A DNA stretch of 64,000 nucleotides from the NCBI RefSeq assembly GCF_008065135.1, contig NZ_CP042914.1, forward strand, positions 7,421,404-7,485,403, in the 5' to 3' direction. A program made the translations under genes and the position numbers. The DNA is from Roseimaritima ulvae. GTDB lineage: Bacteria; Planctomycetota; Planctomycetia; Pirellulales; Pirellulaceae. Shown here in pieces: positions 28,291-36,532 of this stretch; the first letter of the stretch is position 1, and every line of letters starts with the position of its first letter. The notes beneath the pieces are model-generated. The model was not told where the DNA came from. It worked only from the letters and a program-made list of their open reading frames with translations, and made no database searches.

Positions 28291-29582
28291 CCCACCGTCT
28301 GGCGACGGTAGCTACGATTTTGTAACGAAAAAACCGGCTGGTGCTTGCTTCGAGCACCAGCCGGTTTTGTTTTGAGGACCTTGTCGCCGCGAGGGCGGAT
28401 CAACCGCGATCGCGGAACTAGAAGGTCACGATGGCGTCGACACCAAAGGTCGTCTGGGCCGCACGATTGTTCTCGTTCGCACCAAACGCTCCGTTTTCGT
28501 CCCAGTCCCAGCGAAGCTCGGGACGCACGATCACGTTGGCGTTCAACCGATGGTTGACTCCAAACGTCAGGTCGTTGACGTCCACGTCCGCCGCGTCGGC
28601 CAGGCTGGCGTTGCGATGGAAGTACTCGTGGCGGACCCCCACCGAAGTGCAGTCGTTGATGCCGTAGATCAAGTAGTTGACGAACGCGGCGCCTTCGCGA
28701 ATGCTCGCTCCGTCGCTGGCTCGCTCGGTATCGATCAGGTCGAACTGCGAAACCCACTGCAGGTTCTCGCTCAAAGCCACGTCCAGCACCATGGAGTGCA
28801 TGTAGCCGTCTTCGACAACGCCCATGCCGTTGTAGTTGGTGCCGAAGCGACCGACGGTGGTGGCATAGGTGAAGGAGATGTCTTCGGTCAATCCGAGCGA
28901 GAAACCGCCCAGGAAGTTATCGCCGTTGTCTTCGAAGCCGCTGTCCCAACCAAAGGTGTAGCCGGCGAACACCGTCAGGTCTTCGCTGGCGGCGTAACTG
29001 GCCAAGAACCCGGTGTGGGTAAACGGCTCGTTGTTGTACATCGTGTAGGCGTGGCTGTAGAAGAAGTTGTCCGGAGCGCCAACGACTTCGTAACCGATGA
29101 TGGTGTAGAAATGTCCGGCCTTAACCGACAGGTCACCATAAGCGGCTTCGACGTACAACTGAGGCATCGCCCAGCCGTACGATCCGCCGTTGTCCCAGTC
29201 CTGGTCCCAGCTATCGTCGTTGGGGCCAAAGGCTTGGGTGTCGGGTCCATCGATGCCGTACATGAAGTCGGCGCGACCGCCGATGTCGAAGCCACAGCTA
29301 CCGTCGACGGCTTTCTCGGCGTACAGCCAAGCCTGCTGCAGACGGATGCCATCGGCATCGTCGTTGAAGCGGTTGCCAGCGTCGCTGGAGTGATACCCCA
29401 GTTGTCCCCAGCCACCGACGTGCCAGCCGTAGCAGTCGCCGAAGACTTCGTAGGGATCGCCGATGCAGCAATCGCCACAGCTCAAGCAGTCGCCCAGCGA
29501 GCAATCGCCCAGTCCCAGACCAAAGCCACCGTGGCTGTCGCAGCCGCTATCGCAACCGCTGTCACAGCCATCGTCGCAGCTG
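28291..29582 (-). repeat. 1.29-kb near-identical inverted repeat, right copy
   Basis: Reverse-strand counterpart of 17331-18623. It covers the porin body, terminator and Family B hairpin. The intervals between the copies hold nusA, infB, rbfA and four other genes. Confidence 0.9.
28328..28367. terminator. Bidirectional terminator between EF-hand and porin 2 genes
   Basis: Stem ACCGGCTGGTGCT / AGCACCAGCCGGT, flanked by A-run on the left and T-run on the right, so it can serve both convergent transcripts. Confidence 0.85.
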
Positions 29583-29704
29583 GATTCAAAGCAGGAAGCA
29601 GGCACAACCGCATCGAAACGTGTATTGTATTCTTGTGCGGAAGCGGTACCGAAGTGCATCCCGCACGCGGCCGCTGCCAGCAAAGCTATTTTGCTAATTT
29701 TCAT
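28418..29704 (-). CDS. BBP2-type outer-membrane porin, Cys-rich N terminus (copy 2)
   Basis: 428 residues from ATG 29704, with GGAG 8 bases upstream. The signal peptide (MKISKIALLAAAACGMHFGTASA) and the first mature residues (QEYNTRFDAVVPASCFE) differ from copy 1. From SCDDGCDSGC to the C-terminal VDAIVTF the two proteins are identical as translated. The family, barrel architecture and Cys-rich plug are as for copy 1. Two promoters and signal sequences driving one mature porin suggest differential expression of the same channel, maintained by gene conversion. Confidence 0.8.
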   Translation of the reverse strand: MKISKIALLAAAACGMHFGTASAQEYNTRFDAVVPASCFESSCDDGCDSGCDSGCDSHGGFGLGLGDCSLGDCLSCGDCCIGDPYEVFGDCYGWHVGGWGQLGYHSSDAGNRFNDDADGIRLQQAWLYAEKAVDGSCGFDIGGRADFMYGIDGPDTQAFGPNDDSWDQDWDNGGSYGWAMPQLYVEAAYGDLSVKAGHFYTIIGYEVVGAPDNFFYSHAYTMYNNEPFTHTGFLASYAASEDLTVFAGYTFGWDSGFEDNGDNFLGGFSLGLTEDISFTYATTVGRFGTNYNGMGVVEDGYMHSMVLDVALSENLQWVSQFDLIDTERASDGASIREGAAFVNYLIYGINDCTSVGVRHEYFHRNASLADAADVDVNDLTFGVNHRLNANVIVRPELRWDWDENGAFGANENNRAAQTTFGVDAIVTF

Positions 29705-29862
29705 AAAGGATTCTCCCCAATCCAAAGTTTGGCGTACAAACGAAGTGATTTGCTTTCCGCCTTAGAAAGGGCTATCGACCGTTCAGCGTTCGGCGACAGG
29801 GGGAGAATACGTATTGTGCAGCCAAAGCCGTTTTGAGAATCCAATCAGTCCAGGAGTAGCGA

Positions 29863-30879
29863 TTATGCGGACCGCCCCCCCCGCACAGTGCACGCCCCTC
29901 CGCTCACCACCCGTTGGATAAACAAGGGGCTTAAAAACGCCAGATTGGCCACGATCATGATCGTCCCAAAGGTGATCATTCCCAGGAACAGAGCGATCCC
30001 GCCGTGCACCATCACGGCCATCGCCAACACCAGCGGACGGGTCAACCGTGGCCAAACCAACGCACAGTAAAACGCTTCCCAAATCACCGTCGCGTGCGAA
30101 AGGGTGCTGCAGAGCGTCGGATTGCGAGCCACCAGCCACGTGATATCGATCGACTGATACTCCAGATTCGCGGCCGAAAACCACAAAGCGCTACCGTCCC
30201 ACCAGGTTTCCCCGCGAGCCTTCCAGAGCCCCCCGAAGAAATAGATCACGCATAGCTGCAGCTGCATGAGCCGGGTGGCAATCGTGGCGGTAGATGACGG
30301 CCCCGCAGCCGGCCACAGCCGCTTACCCCATCTGCCAGACACCAACTCAGGCCAGCGTCGCCGCACCCGTGCATCGAACGAGTACACCGCCCCCGAAGGC
30401 GCGATCATCAGATACATCAACAACATGGTGACGATCTGATCGAGGCCGAACAGGGCGCCGGTCAACCGATGCATATACATTAACTGCAGCGCCCAAGCCA
30501 ACGGCGCTACCACTCGTGTACCCAGCCCCACCATCAGCATGCCCGCCACCGCCATCGCAAAGAGATGGTGGATCCACAACAGTGTGGGGCTCTCGATATA
30601 CCACAGATAAGACCAGCCAAAGTCTCCATTGCGAGGCACCACGGCCCCGCCGTGCAGGTCCTGAATGGTGGCGTTATCCACCCACGCCGTGCCGCCCAAA
30701 AAGGACAGCAGGTCCGTCGCCAACACCACGTGCGTATACAGCAACATCGCTCCCACGGCGATGCGGATCACCGCCAGGGTGTGAGGCTGCCGGGGCTGAA
30801 ACCAAAATGAGTTCCAGCCGTCGGTCCACTGCTGTTTCCATTGCCACGCCGACTCGGCGGTTGCTTTCAACATGCTCAT
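29863..30879 (-). CDS. HTTM-domain membrane protein
   Basis: 338 residues with about eight hydrophobic helices. The pattern LAVIRIAVGAMLLYTHVV, GYW-like GWSYLWYIES, LGTRVVAPLAWALQLMYMHR and LQLCVIYFFGGLWKARGETWWDG matches HTTM proteins, a family related to the membrane part of vitamin-K-dependent gamma-carboxylase. Bacterial HTTM proteins have no agreed function. The start overlaps the stop of the upstream gene in an ATGA, so the two are translationally coupled and probably form a complex. Confidence 0.75.
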   Translation of the reverse strand: MSMLKATAESAWQWKQQWTDGWNSFWFQPRQPHTLAVIRIAVGAMLLYTHVVLATDLLSFLGGTAWVDNATIQDLHGGAVVPRNGDFGWSYLWYIESPTLLWIHHLFAMAVAGMLMVGLGTRVVAPLAWALQLMYMHRLTGALFGLDQIVTMLLMYLMIAPSGAVYSFDARVRRRWPELVSGRWGKRLWPAAGPSSTATIATRLMQLQLCVIYFFGGLWKARGETWWDGSALWFSAANLEYQSIDITWLVARNPTLCSTLSHATVIWEAFYCALVWPRLTRPLVLAMAVMVHGGIALFLGMITFGTIMIVANLAFLSPLFIQRVVSGGACTVRGGRSA

Positions 30880-31679
30880 GATCGCCCCGGCTCGGTCGGA
30901 AGTTCACGGCGGACGGCACCAGCCGGTGAAGGTTGGCCCGGTGCAATCTCCTGTGGATTGAGAGGTGCGCCCAAGCCCGGCAGCGGCTCGACCGCCACCG
31001 GGGCCCATTCGTCGGGCAATTCGGTATACAGTCGCTCGTCACGCAGCCGCACGCTGTCCAGTAAATACTCGGGCACAAAGGGAGCTCGATGTTCGATGCG
31101 GGCGATGGACACGTGTTGCACCTCGACACCCACCGTACTGGCGACATGCCGCCGGAACGAATCGCGAATGGCTTCGAACTGTTGTCGCGACGCCCGCCAA
31201 TCCGCGATTTCCTCGCTGGTGTCGTCTCGCAACTCCGCCGGCAACCGCGCGGCGTGTAGGTTATGCAGGAATTCGGTCAGCATAAAGTGGCGGTGATACA
31301 GCAACCGCGGCCACTGCTGCTGCAAGCTGGGGAAGGTTTCTTTCAAAGGCTCTCCACCAGGGTTCTCCACGCGCACCTCGATCAGATGGCTGGGGCCGGG
31401 ATCGGGCGCAAAAAAGGCGTAACCATGGTTCAGATACGTGAACTCACTGTAAGCCTTGACCGGCCGATTGAAGGCCTCGCCGGCCGGCGACCCTTCGATG
31501 CTCATCGGCGCGCGAGTCATGAACTCCACCGGTTCGCCAAGCACGGCCCACAACTGCCAGATGATCAAACCACTGGCGATCCACCGCCAACGCACCGCTG
31601 GCAGCTCGGCGGTCTCGCTCGCAGCGAGGCTGGTTGGATCGGAGCTCGCCTTGGCACCCGAAGCGGAAGTAGCGGTCAT
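30876..31679 (-). CDS. HTTM-associated protein of unknown function
   Basis: 267 residues. One membrane helix (RWRWIASGLIIWQLWAVLG, about residues 30-48) is followed by a soluble domain with YLNHGYAFFAPDPGPSHLIEVRV and LPAELRDDTSEEIADWRAS. It has no recognised catalytic motif. Proteins of this shape commonly sit next to HTTM genes in planctomycetes and may be the soluble partner (family context from memory, moderate certainty). The stop overlaps the HTTM start. Confidence 0.65.
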   Translation of the reverse strand: MTATSASGAKASSDPTSLAASETAELPAVRWRWIASGLIIWQLWAVLGEPVEFMTRAPMSIEGSPAGEAFNRPVKAYSEFTYLNHGYAFFAPDPGPSHLIEVRVENPGGEPLKETFPSLQQQWPRLLYHRHFMLTEFLHNLHAARLPAELRDDTSEEIADWRASRQQFEAIRDSFRRHVASTVGVEVQHVSIARIEHRAPFVPEYLLDSVRLRDERLYTELPDEWAPVAVEPLPGLGAPLNPQEIAPGQPSPAGAVRRELPTEPGRS

Positions 31680-31705
31680 GACAATGCCAACCGGTCTGGT
31701 GAGTT

Positions 31706-31782
31706 TGTAGCATGGGCCCCTGGCCCTTGGAAATCGGTCACGGACAATCTTAAAGAGTCACGGGCCGGGGGCCCATGCTACG
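31706..31782. repeat. Family A inverted pair
   Basis: Forward unit GTAGCATGGGCCCCTGGCCC and reverse unit CACGGGCCGGGGGCCCATGC about 30 bases apart, forming a hairpin upstream of the HTTM-associated gene. Confidence 0.85.
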
Positions 31783-31830
31783 AAACGGAGGCCCGCCGGC
31801 AGGATGCCGCGACCGAAAAGCATAGCCCAT

Positions 31831-31865
31831 AAAAAACGCCGCCCGAGTGTAACACTCAGGCGGCG
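31831..31865 (-). terminator. Rho-independent terminator of the TIGR03000 gene
   Basis: On the minus strand, CGCCGCCTGAGTG pairs with CACTCGGGCGGCG around a tight loop, then TTTTTT. It lies 30 bases after the gene's stop. Confidence 0.9.
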
Positions 31866-31894
31866 TAGCATGTCTGTCGATCCGCGGGGGATGT

Positions 31895-33124
31895 TTAGCG
31901 GACGGCCAACGAAGCCGTGTCGGCTTGGCCAGCAAAGTCAAACGCCAATTCGCGTTCGCTGCCTGCGACCAAACGCAGCACCTGCTTCTTGGTGATCTCA
32001 CGACCGTCGCGGACAATCGTGACGGCGACTTCGTAATTTTCCCAAACTTCGCCTTGGCTCAACTGCTGCGTGCGGAAAACCCGGGTCTCGCCTTCCGCTG
32101 CAGTGGGATTGCCGGCCAACACGACCTTGGCATCGCTGGGAACATGGACGGTCAAAGCCGTTTCCACATCACGTTTCGCCGGAGCGCTGAACACGACGCG
32201 TTCTTTATCACCGGCTCGTACACGAAGCGTCTTGGTTTCCTTGATCGGCTGACCATTGACTTCACCTTCGACTTCGATTTTGTACGAATAAGTAAAGCCT
32301 TCCTTCAGTCCGCGAGACATGAACTGACGGATCGGCCCTTCGCTGGTCGTGGGATGACCGTTGACCGTGACGTGTGCCGAAGCGGGAACGGCAACGGTGA
32401 TCAAAGCCGAATCCTTGTGCAGACGAGCTTCCGCGGGAACGGCCGGAGTGGCCGGCGTCGGAGCGGCTTCGCCAGCACCTTCCACGGCTCCCTCAAGAAC
32501 CGCACCTTCGCTCATGGGCTGGTCGACGATCGTACCGGACTCATAACCGTATCCGCCGCTGACCACCGGGGACGAGTAGCTGACGGCCGGAGCCGCGTAG
32601 GAATACGTCACGTGTCCACTGGAACCGCCGCTGGATCCACCGCTCGAGCCGCCACTGGATCCACCGCTAGCGTAGGAGTGATAGTGACGAGCTCGGTAGG
32701 TGGTGTAACCGCTGCTGCCGTAACTGCTGTAGCCGCTGCTGCCGTGACTGCTGCTGCCATAGCTGACGTAGCCACTGCTGCCGTAGCTGCTGTGTCCGCT
32801 GCTACCCCAACGAGCGGCGTGACGAGCGCGTTTGCGGGCGATGTGGTTGTGTACTTTTCGGTGCAAATGCCCCAACAAACCGCCGCTGCTGCCACCACTG
32901 CTGCCGTAGCTTCCATAGCTACCACCGCTGCTCCCATAGCTGCCATAACTGCCGCCGCTGCTTCCACTACTACCGTAGTAAGCCACGTAGCCGCTCGAAC
33001 CACTCGAGCCGCTAGAGCCCCCAAACGAACTGTACCCGCGAGAGCCCCAACCGGCATCCGCCGGTGTACATGCAAACACGGCCAGCAACGTCGCAGCTGG
33101 TGCCAATAATCGAGTTTTCTTCAT
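31895..33124 (-). CDS. TIGR03000-domain exported protein with Gly/Ser/Tyr-rich region
   Basis: 409 residues from ATG 33124, at the start of a signal peptide (MKKTRLLAPAATLLAVFACTPADA). Residues about 25-190 are a low-complexity region of SSGSSG, YGSSG and SYGSSGG units with a basic island (HRKVHNHIARKRARHA). Two tandem TIGR03000 domains follow: LITVAVPASAHVTVNGHPTT... and ALTVHVPSDAKVVLAGNPTA..., each with the GxxRxFxTxxL and YxYxVxxxVxxxG pattern of this planctomycete-specific family. The function is unknown. The composition resembles structural, adhesive or silk-like proteins, so a cell-wall or matrix role is plausible. A strong terminator follows. Confidence 0.85.
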   Translation of the reverse strand: MKKTRLLAPAATLLAVFACTPADAGWGSRGYSSFGGSSGSSGSSGYVAYYGSSGSSGGSYGSYGSSGGSYGSYGSSGGSSGGLLGHLHRKVHNHIARKRARHAARWGSSGHSSYGSSGYVSYGSSSHGSSGYSSYGSSGYTTYRARHYHSYASGGSSGGSSGGSSGGSSGHVTYSYAAPAVSYSSPVVSGGYGYESGTIVDQPMSEGAVLEGAVEGAGEAAPTPATPAVPAEARLHKDSALITVAVPASAHVTVNGHPTTSEGPIRQFMSRGLKEGFTYSYKIEVEGEVNGQPIKETKTLRVRAGDKERVVFSAPAKRDVETALTVHVPSDAKVVLAGNPTAAEGETRVFRTQQLSQGEVWENYEVAVTIVRDGREITKKQVLRLVAGSERELAFDFAGQADTASLAVR

Positions 33125-33263
33125 GAGTTGCTTCCTTCGGTTAGCCGATCGCTGCATCCCCCCAGGGGCACCATCCCCCTCGCTGGTAGATGTAGACCAA
33201 CCTAGGATAACTCGCTGCCGTGGCCGTTCAAGCAGGAAGGGTAAATTTTAGCGAATACAGAAG

Positions 33264-34568
33264 CTAGCGAACTTCGAGACTTATGTCGTCAAAATCGGCG
33301 ATGCCGGTGGCGCCGAACAATCCGATCCGCACGATCGCTTCACGGCTCTGCGGCGGCACGCGAATCAGGCGACTTTCTTCCCGCCAGGAGCGGGTGCCGC
33401 GAAACGGGCCCAGCCAAAACGTCCCCAGTTCGCGTCGTTGCTTGTCGTAAAAGGTGAGGGCCACCATCGGCAGCCGATCGGCCCGATCACTGCCCCCCAC
33501 ATTCTCGGTGCGGACCTTGCCCGCCAGCCGCACCATCGTGACCTCGCGGCCGTCGATGGCCAAACCTTGCAGGAGATGCGAATCCAGTCCCGAGGTTTCA
33601 TTTTCAAAGCGTACAAAAGCGGCTCCCTCGGCGGGCGACGATCCGCGCGAGCCTTCGGCGGACGTGCTGCCGTCCACCTGAATGCCGCCGCCCACCCGCT
33701 GCACTTGGCGGCCGTAGTACCACCCTGGAATGTGCACGGGCGACGAACCGGCTTGCTCAAAGTTTCCGTTGATGATCTTGGGGTTGGCCGGATCGGGCTG
33801 CTGCTGGCGTCCCTGTTCGGCGGTTCCGGTCATCGGTACGAACAACGTCGGCCGCAGCGGCTGGCGTTCCAACTCGCCGTCTTTCTTAATCATCCGGTAC
33901 AGGGTTTGTTGGTAGCGTTCGCCGACCGGGATGATCATCTGACCGCCTTCGCGAAGCTGTTCGACCAGCGGCTTGGGGATCGATTCGGGCGAACAGGTGA
34001 CGATGATCTTGTCAAACGGCGCCGCTTCGGGCCAACCCAAAAAGCCATCCCCCACTTTCGCCGAGACGTTGTCATAGCCCAGCTCGTCGAGCACCTTGGC
34101 GGCCCGCTCGCCCAACGGACGCACGATCTCGATCGTGTAAACGTGTTCGACCAAAGGGCTCAACACGGCCGCCTGATAGCCGCTTCCGGTGCCGATTTCC
34201 AAGACTTTGTCGGTCGGCTGGGGATCCAGGGCCTCGGTCATCAAAGCCACGATGAAGGGGCTGCTGATGGTTTGCGCATCGCCGATTGGCAAAGCCATAT
34301 CGTAATAGGCCTTGCTGCGTTGCGAGGCCGGCACAAATTCGTGGCGAGGCGTTTCGGCGATCGAACGCAACACCCGCGAATCGGTCACCCCCGCCGTTTT
34401 GATGCGGGTTTCCACCAATTCCTGCCGCACTTTGGCAAACGGATCTTCAGCCAACACAGTGGTCCTTCCCAAGAAACACATGACGACGCTCGCTCCCACG
34501 AGCCCCGCACACAGCGGGGTCAGGCAGCGGCCAGAAACAAACAGCAAGGACCACATTTTGGGCAACAT
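33264..34568 (-). CDS. Exported protein-L-isoaspartate O-methyltransferase fused to a C-terminal beta-sandwich
   Basis: 434 residues from ATG 34568, with GAGG 7 bases upstream; TTG 34598 is the weaker alternative. A hydrophobic signal-like segment (SGRCLTPLCAGLVGASVVMCFL) precedes a complete PCMT domain: HEFVPASQRSKAYYDMALPIGDAQTIS, SAM-binding VLEIGTGSGYQAAVLSPL, and FDKIIVTCSPESIPKPLVEQL. PCMT repairs isoaspartyl residues in aged proteins using SAM, normally in the cytoplasm. From about residue 265 a second domain begins (IINGNFEQAG...IPGWYYGRQVQ), resembling a carbohydrate-binding/galactose-binding-like sandwich. How an exported PCMT would obtain SAM is unclear, so another methylation role or cytoplasmic retention are alternatives. 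Confidence 0.82.
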   Translation of the reverse strand: MLPKMWSLLFVSGRCLTPLCAGLVGASVVMCFLGRTTVLAEDPFAKVRQELVETRIKTAGVTDSRVLRSIAETPRHEFVPASQRSKAYYDMALPIGDAQTISSPFIVALMTEALDPQPTDKVLEIGTGSGYQAAVLSPLVEHVYTIEIVRPLGERAAKVLDELGYDNVSAKVGDGFLGWPEAAPFDKIIVTCSPESIPKPLVEQLREGGQMIIPVGERYQQTLYRMIKKDGELERQPLRPTLFVPMTGTAEQGRQQQPDPANPKIINGNFEQAGSSPVHIPGWYYGRQVQRVGGGIQVDGSTSAEGSRGSSPAEGAAFVRFENETSGLDSHLLQGLAIDGREVTMVRLAGKVRTENVGGSDRADRLPMVALTFYDKQRRELGTFWLGPFRGTRSWREESRLIRVPPQSREAIVRIGLFGATGIADFDDISLEVR

Positions 34569-34767
34569 CAATCGGCCTCGAACGGCGCGGGGGGACAAAG
34601 CGGGAACGGAACAACTGAGAACCGGGACTTCCCAGCCTATCTTCAGAATAGCGGCCGGCCCCGGTTTCGAAAAACCGCGGCCGGAATCTCCGCCCCATTT
34701 GGCGGCCGAGTTGCCAATCGGTCCGCCTGTGCCGTTTGTAGCGAGCGACGCGATCGCTCGCGACGCC

Positions 34768-36291
34768 CTAACGAGCGTCGATGGTCACGCCCGGCCAATC
34801 GTCGCTGCGAAACGGCGTCAGCGGCAGGTCATCTTTGGTATACAGATTGACCACCGGATTATCCGCCCAGCCATAACGTACGGCCACCGGTTCGGACACC
34901 TCTTCGCTGGCAACTTCGATCCGCCCATCGGGCAAAATCTTGGCGTCCGCCCAGACGAACTTGCGATCCTCGCCCGCAACGGCAAATCCAACCGGCTGTT
35001 TGACGTCAAAGGGTCGCCAACCGGCGCCCACGTGGTCGAAGCTCAGCACCAACTTGCCGTCAGCTTTTTCCAGTGAAGCGAACCGTGGACTCTGGTAGTC
35101 CATCTCCACGCCGTAATCTCGCGCCAGCGCCCAACGGGCCAGGCGTCGGCCCACGATCTGCTTGTCACGCGGATGGATGTCCTTGCCTTCGCCCTTGTCG
35201 ATGATCACCGCTTCGCCGGTATTGGGCAATTTGTCCATGGTCATCGTCTGCGCTTCCCGCAGCTCGGCCCAACTGCTCTCGGCCGGCTGCTCCACTTCGC
35301 CGCGGAAATCGGCCAACTGCACCCAGTAAAAAGGAAAATCGCCTTCGCCCCAATCCTCACGCCACTGCGAAATCATCAGCGGGAACAGCTCGCGATACTG
35401 ATACGCTCGTCCGGCATTGGATTCGCCTTGATACCAGATCGCCCCACGGATGCCGTAACCGATGTGAGAACTCAACACGCCGTTGTAGATATTGCCAGGG
35501 TTATGGTTGCCAAACACGCCGCGTTTGAGTCCCGCCAGCTGCTTCTTTTCGGCTTCGCTCAAGTCCGACTTTTCGCTCAGCTGTTTGTATTTGTTTTCCA
35601 TGACTTCGAATCGCTCCAGCAGCGGCCCGTACATTTCTGGGTTTTGGGCCAGCGTCTCGCGCGGCACCCAAGCTTCGGCGGACGAACCACCCCAAGCGTT
35701 GTTGATCAGGCCCACAGGAACGCCCAGCGTCTGGTGCAGCTGACGGCCGAAGAAATATCCCACGGCGGAGAAACTGCCGACCGTCTCGGGGGAGCACACC
35801 ATCCAGGGCCGGTTGTCATGCGTCCAAACTTTCTCCTGCGATCCCACTTGGGGAAAGTTGATCATGCGAATCTGAGGATAATTGGCGGCCGCGATTTCCA
35901 GATCGGCATCGTTCGAATTGCCAACCCGCCAAGCCATGTTGGACTGCCCGCTGCAGATCCAGACCTCGCCGACCAGGATGTCGCTGATCGTCACCTGGTT
36001 GTTTCCTTTAACCGTCATCGTCAGCGGCTCGCCCACCGATAGCGGTTCCAACATCACACTCCAGTTACCTTCGTCATCGGCCGTCGCCGCATGCTGTTGC
36101 TCGCCCAACTTGACGGTCACCTGCTCCCCAGCGTCCGCTCGCCCCCAAACCCGGTTGGGCTGGTCGCGTTGCAGCACCATGTGGTCGGTAAAAATGTTCG
36201 GCAAACGCACGTCGCCGCGAGCGTCGCCGGCCAACACCGCGGCGGCGGCCAACAGGACCGCATAGGAGGAGAAACGGAACACAGACAACAT
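34768..36291 (-). CDS. Sialate O-acetylesterase-like (SASA domain) exported enzyme
   Basis: 507 residues with a signal peptide (FRFSSYAVLLAAAAVLAGDARG). An Ig-like N-terminal domain starts at VRLPNIFTDHMVLQRDQPNRVWG, as in carbohydrate esterase family 6-related SASA proteins. The nucleophile block ICSGQSNMAW lies at about residue 115, with NNAWGGSSAEAW (oxyanion) and IWYQGESNA in sequence; the Asp-His pair lies in the KDIHPRDKQ region. It would remove O-acetyl groups from sialic acids or plant/algal polysaccharides. Transcribed alone. The precise substrate is not readable. Confidence 0.87.
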   Translation of the reverse strand: MLSVFRFSSYAVLLAAAAVLAGDARGDVRLPNIFTDHMVLQRDQPNRVWGRADAGEQVTVKLGEQQHAATADDEGNWSVMLEPLSVGEPLTMTVKGNNQVTISDILVGEVWICSGQSNMAWRVGNSNDADLEIAAANYPQIRMINFPQVGSQEKVWTHDNRPWMVCSPETVGSFSAVGYFFGRQLHQTLGVPVGLINNAWGGSSAEAWVPRETLAQNPEMYGPLLERFEVMENKYKQLSEKSDLSEAEKKQLAGLKRGVFGNHNPGNIYNGVLSSHIGYGIRGAIWYQGESNAGRAYQYRELFPLMISQWREDWGEGDFPFYWVQLADFRGEVEQPAESSWAELREAQTMTMDKLPNTGEAVIIDKGEGKDIHPRDKQIVGRRLARWALARDYGVEMDYQSPRFASLEKADGKLVLSFDHVGAGWRPFDVKQPVGFAVAGEDRKFVWADAKILPDGRIEVASEEVSEPVAVRYGWADNPVVNLYTKDDLPLTPFRSDDWPGVTIDAR

Positions 36292-36532
36292 GGTGGGTAC
36301 CTCGGGATATCGTGTCAGGAGGGAACAATCGGGGCCGACAGTCTAACGCCCCGCCCCACCGCTTGCCATCAAGCAACGCCATAAAGGGCCAGCCAAGGGG
36401 CGTTGAGGTGCCAAAAATTTGACGCTGGCTGAGGGAACGAGATAAAATCGAACGCCGCGCTCATCCGCGTCCCGCTACCAGCCGCTGCCCCCGGCCTCAT
36501 CCCCTATCAAACGCCCAACGACGGTCCCCATT

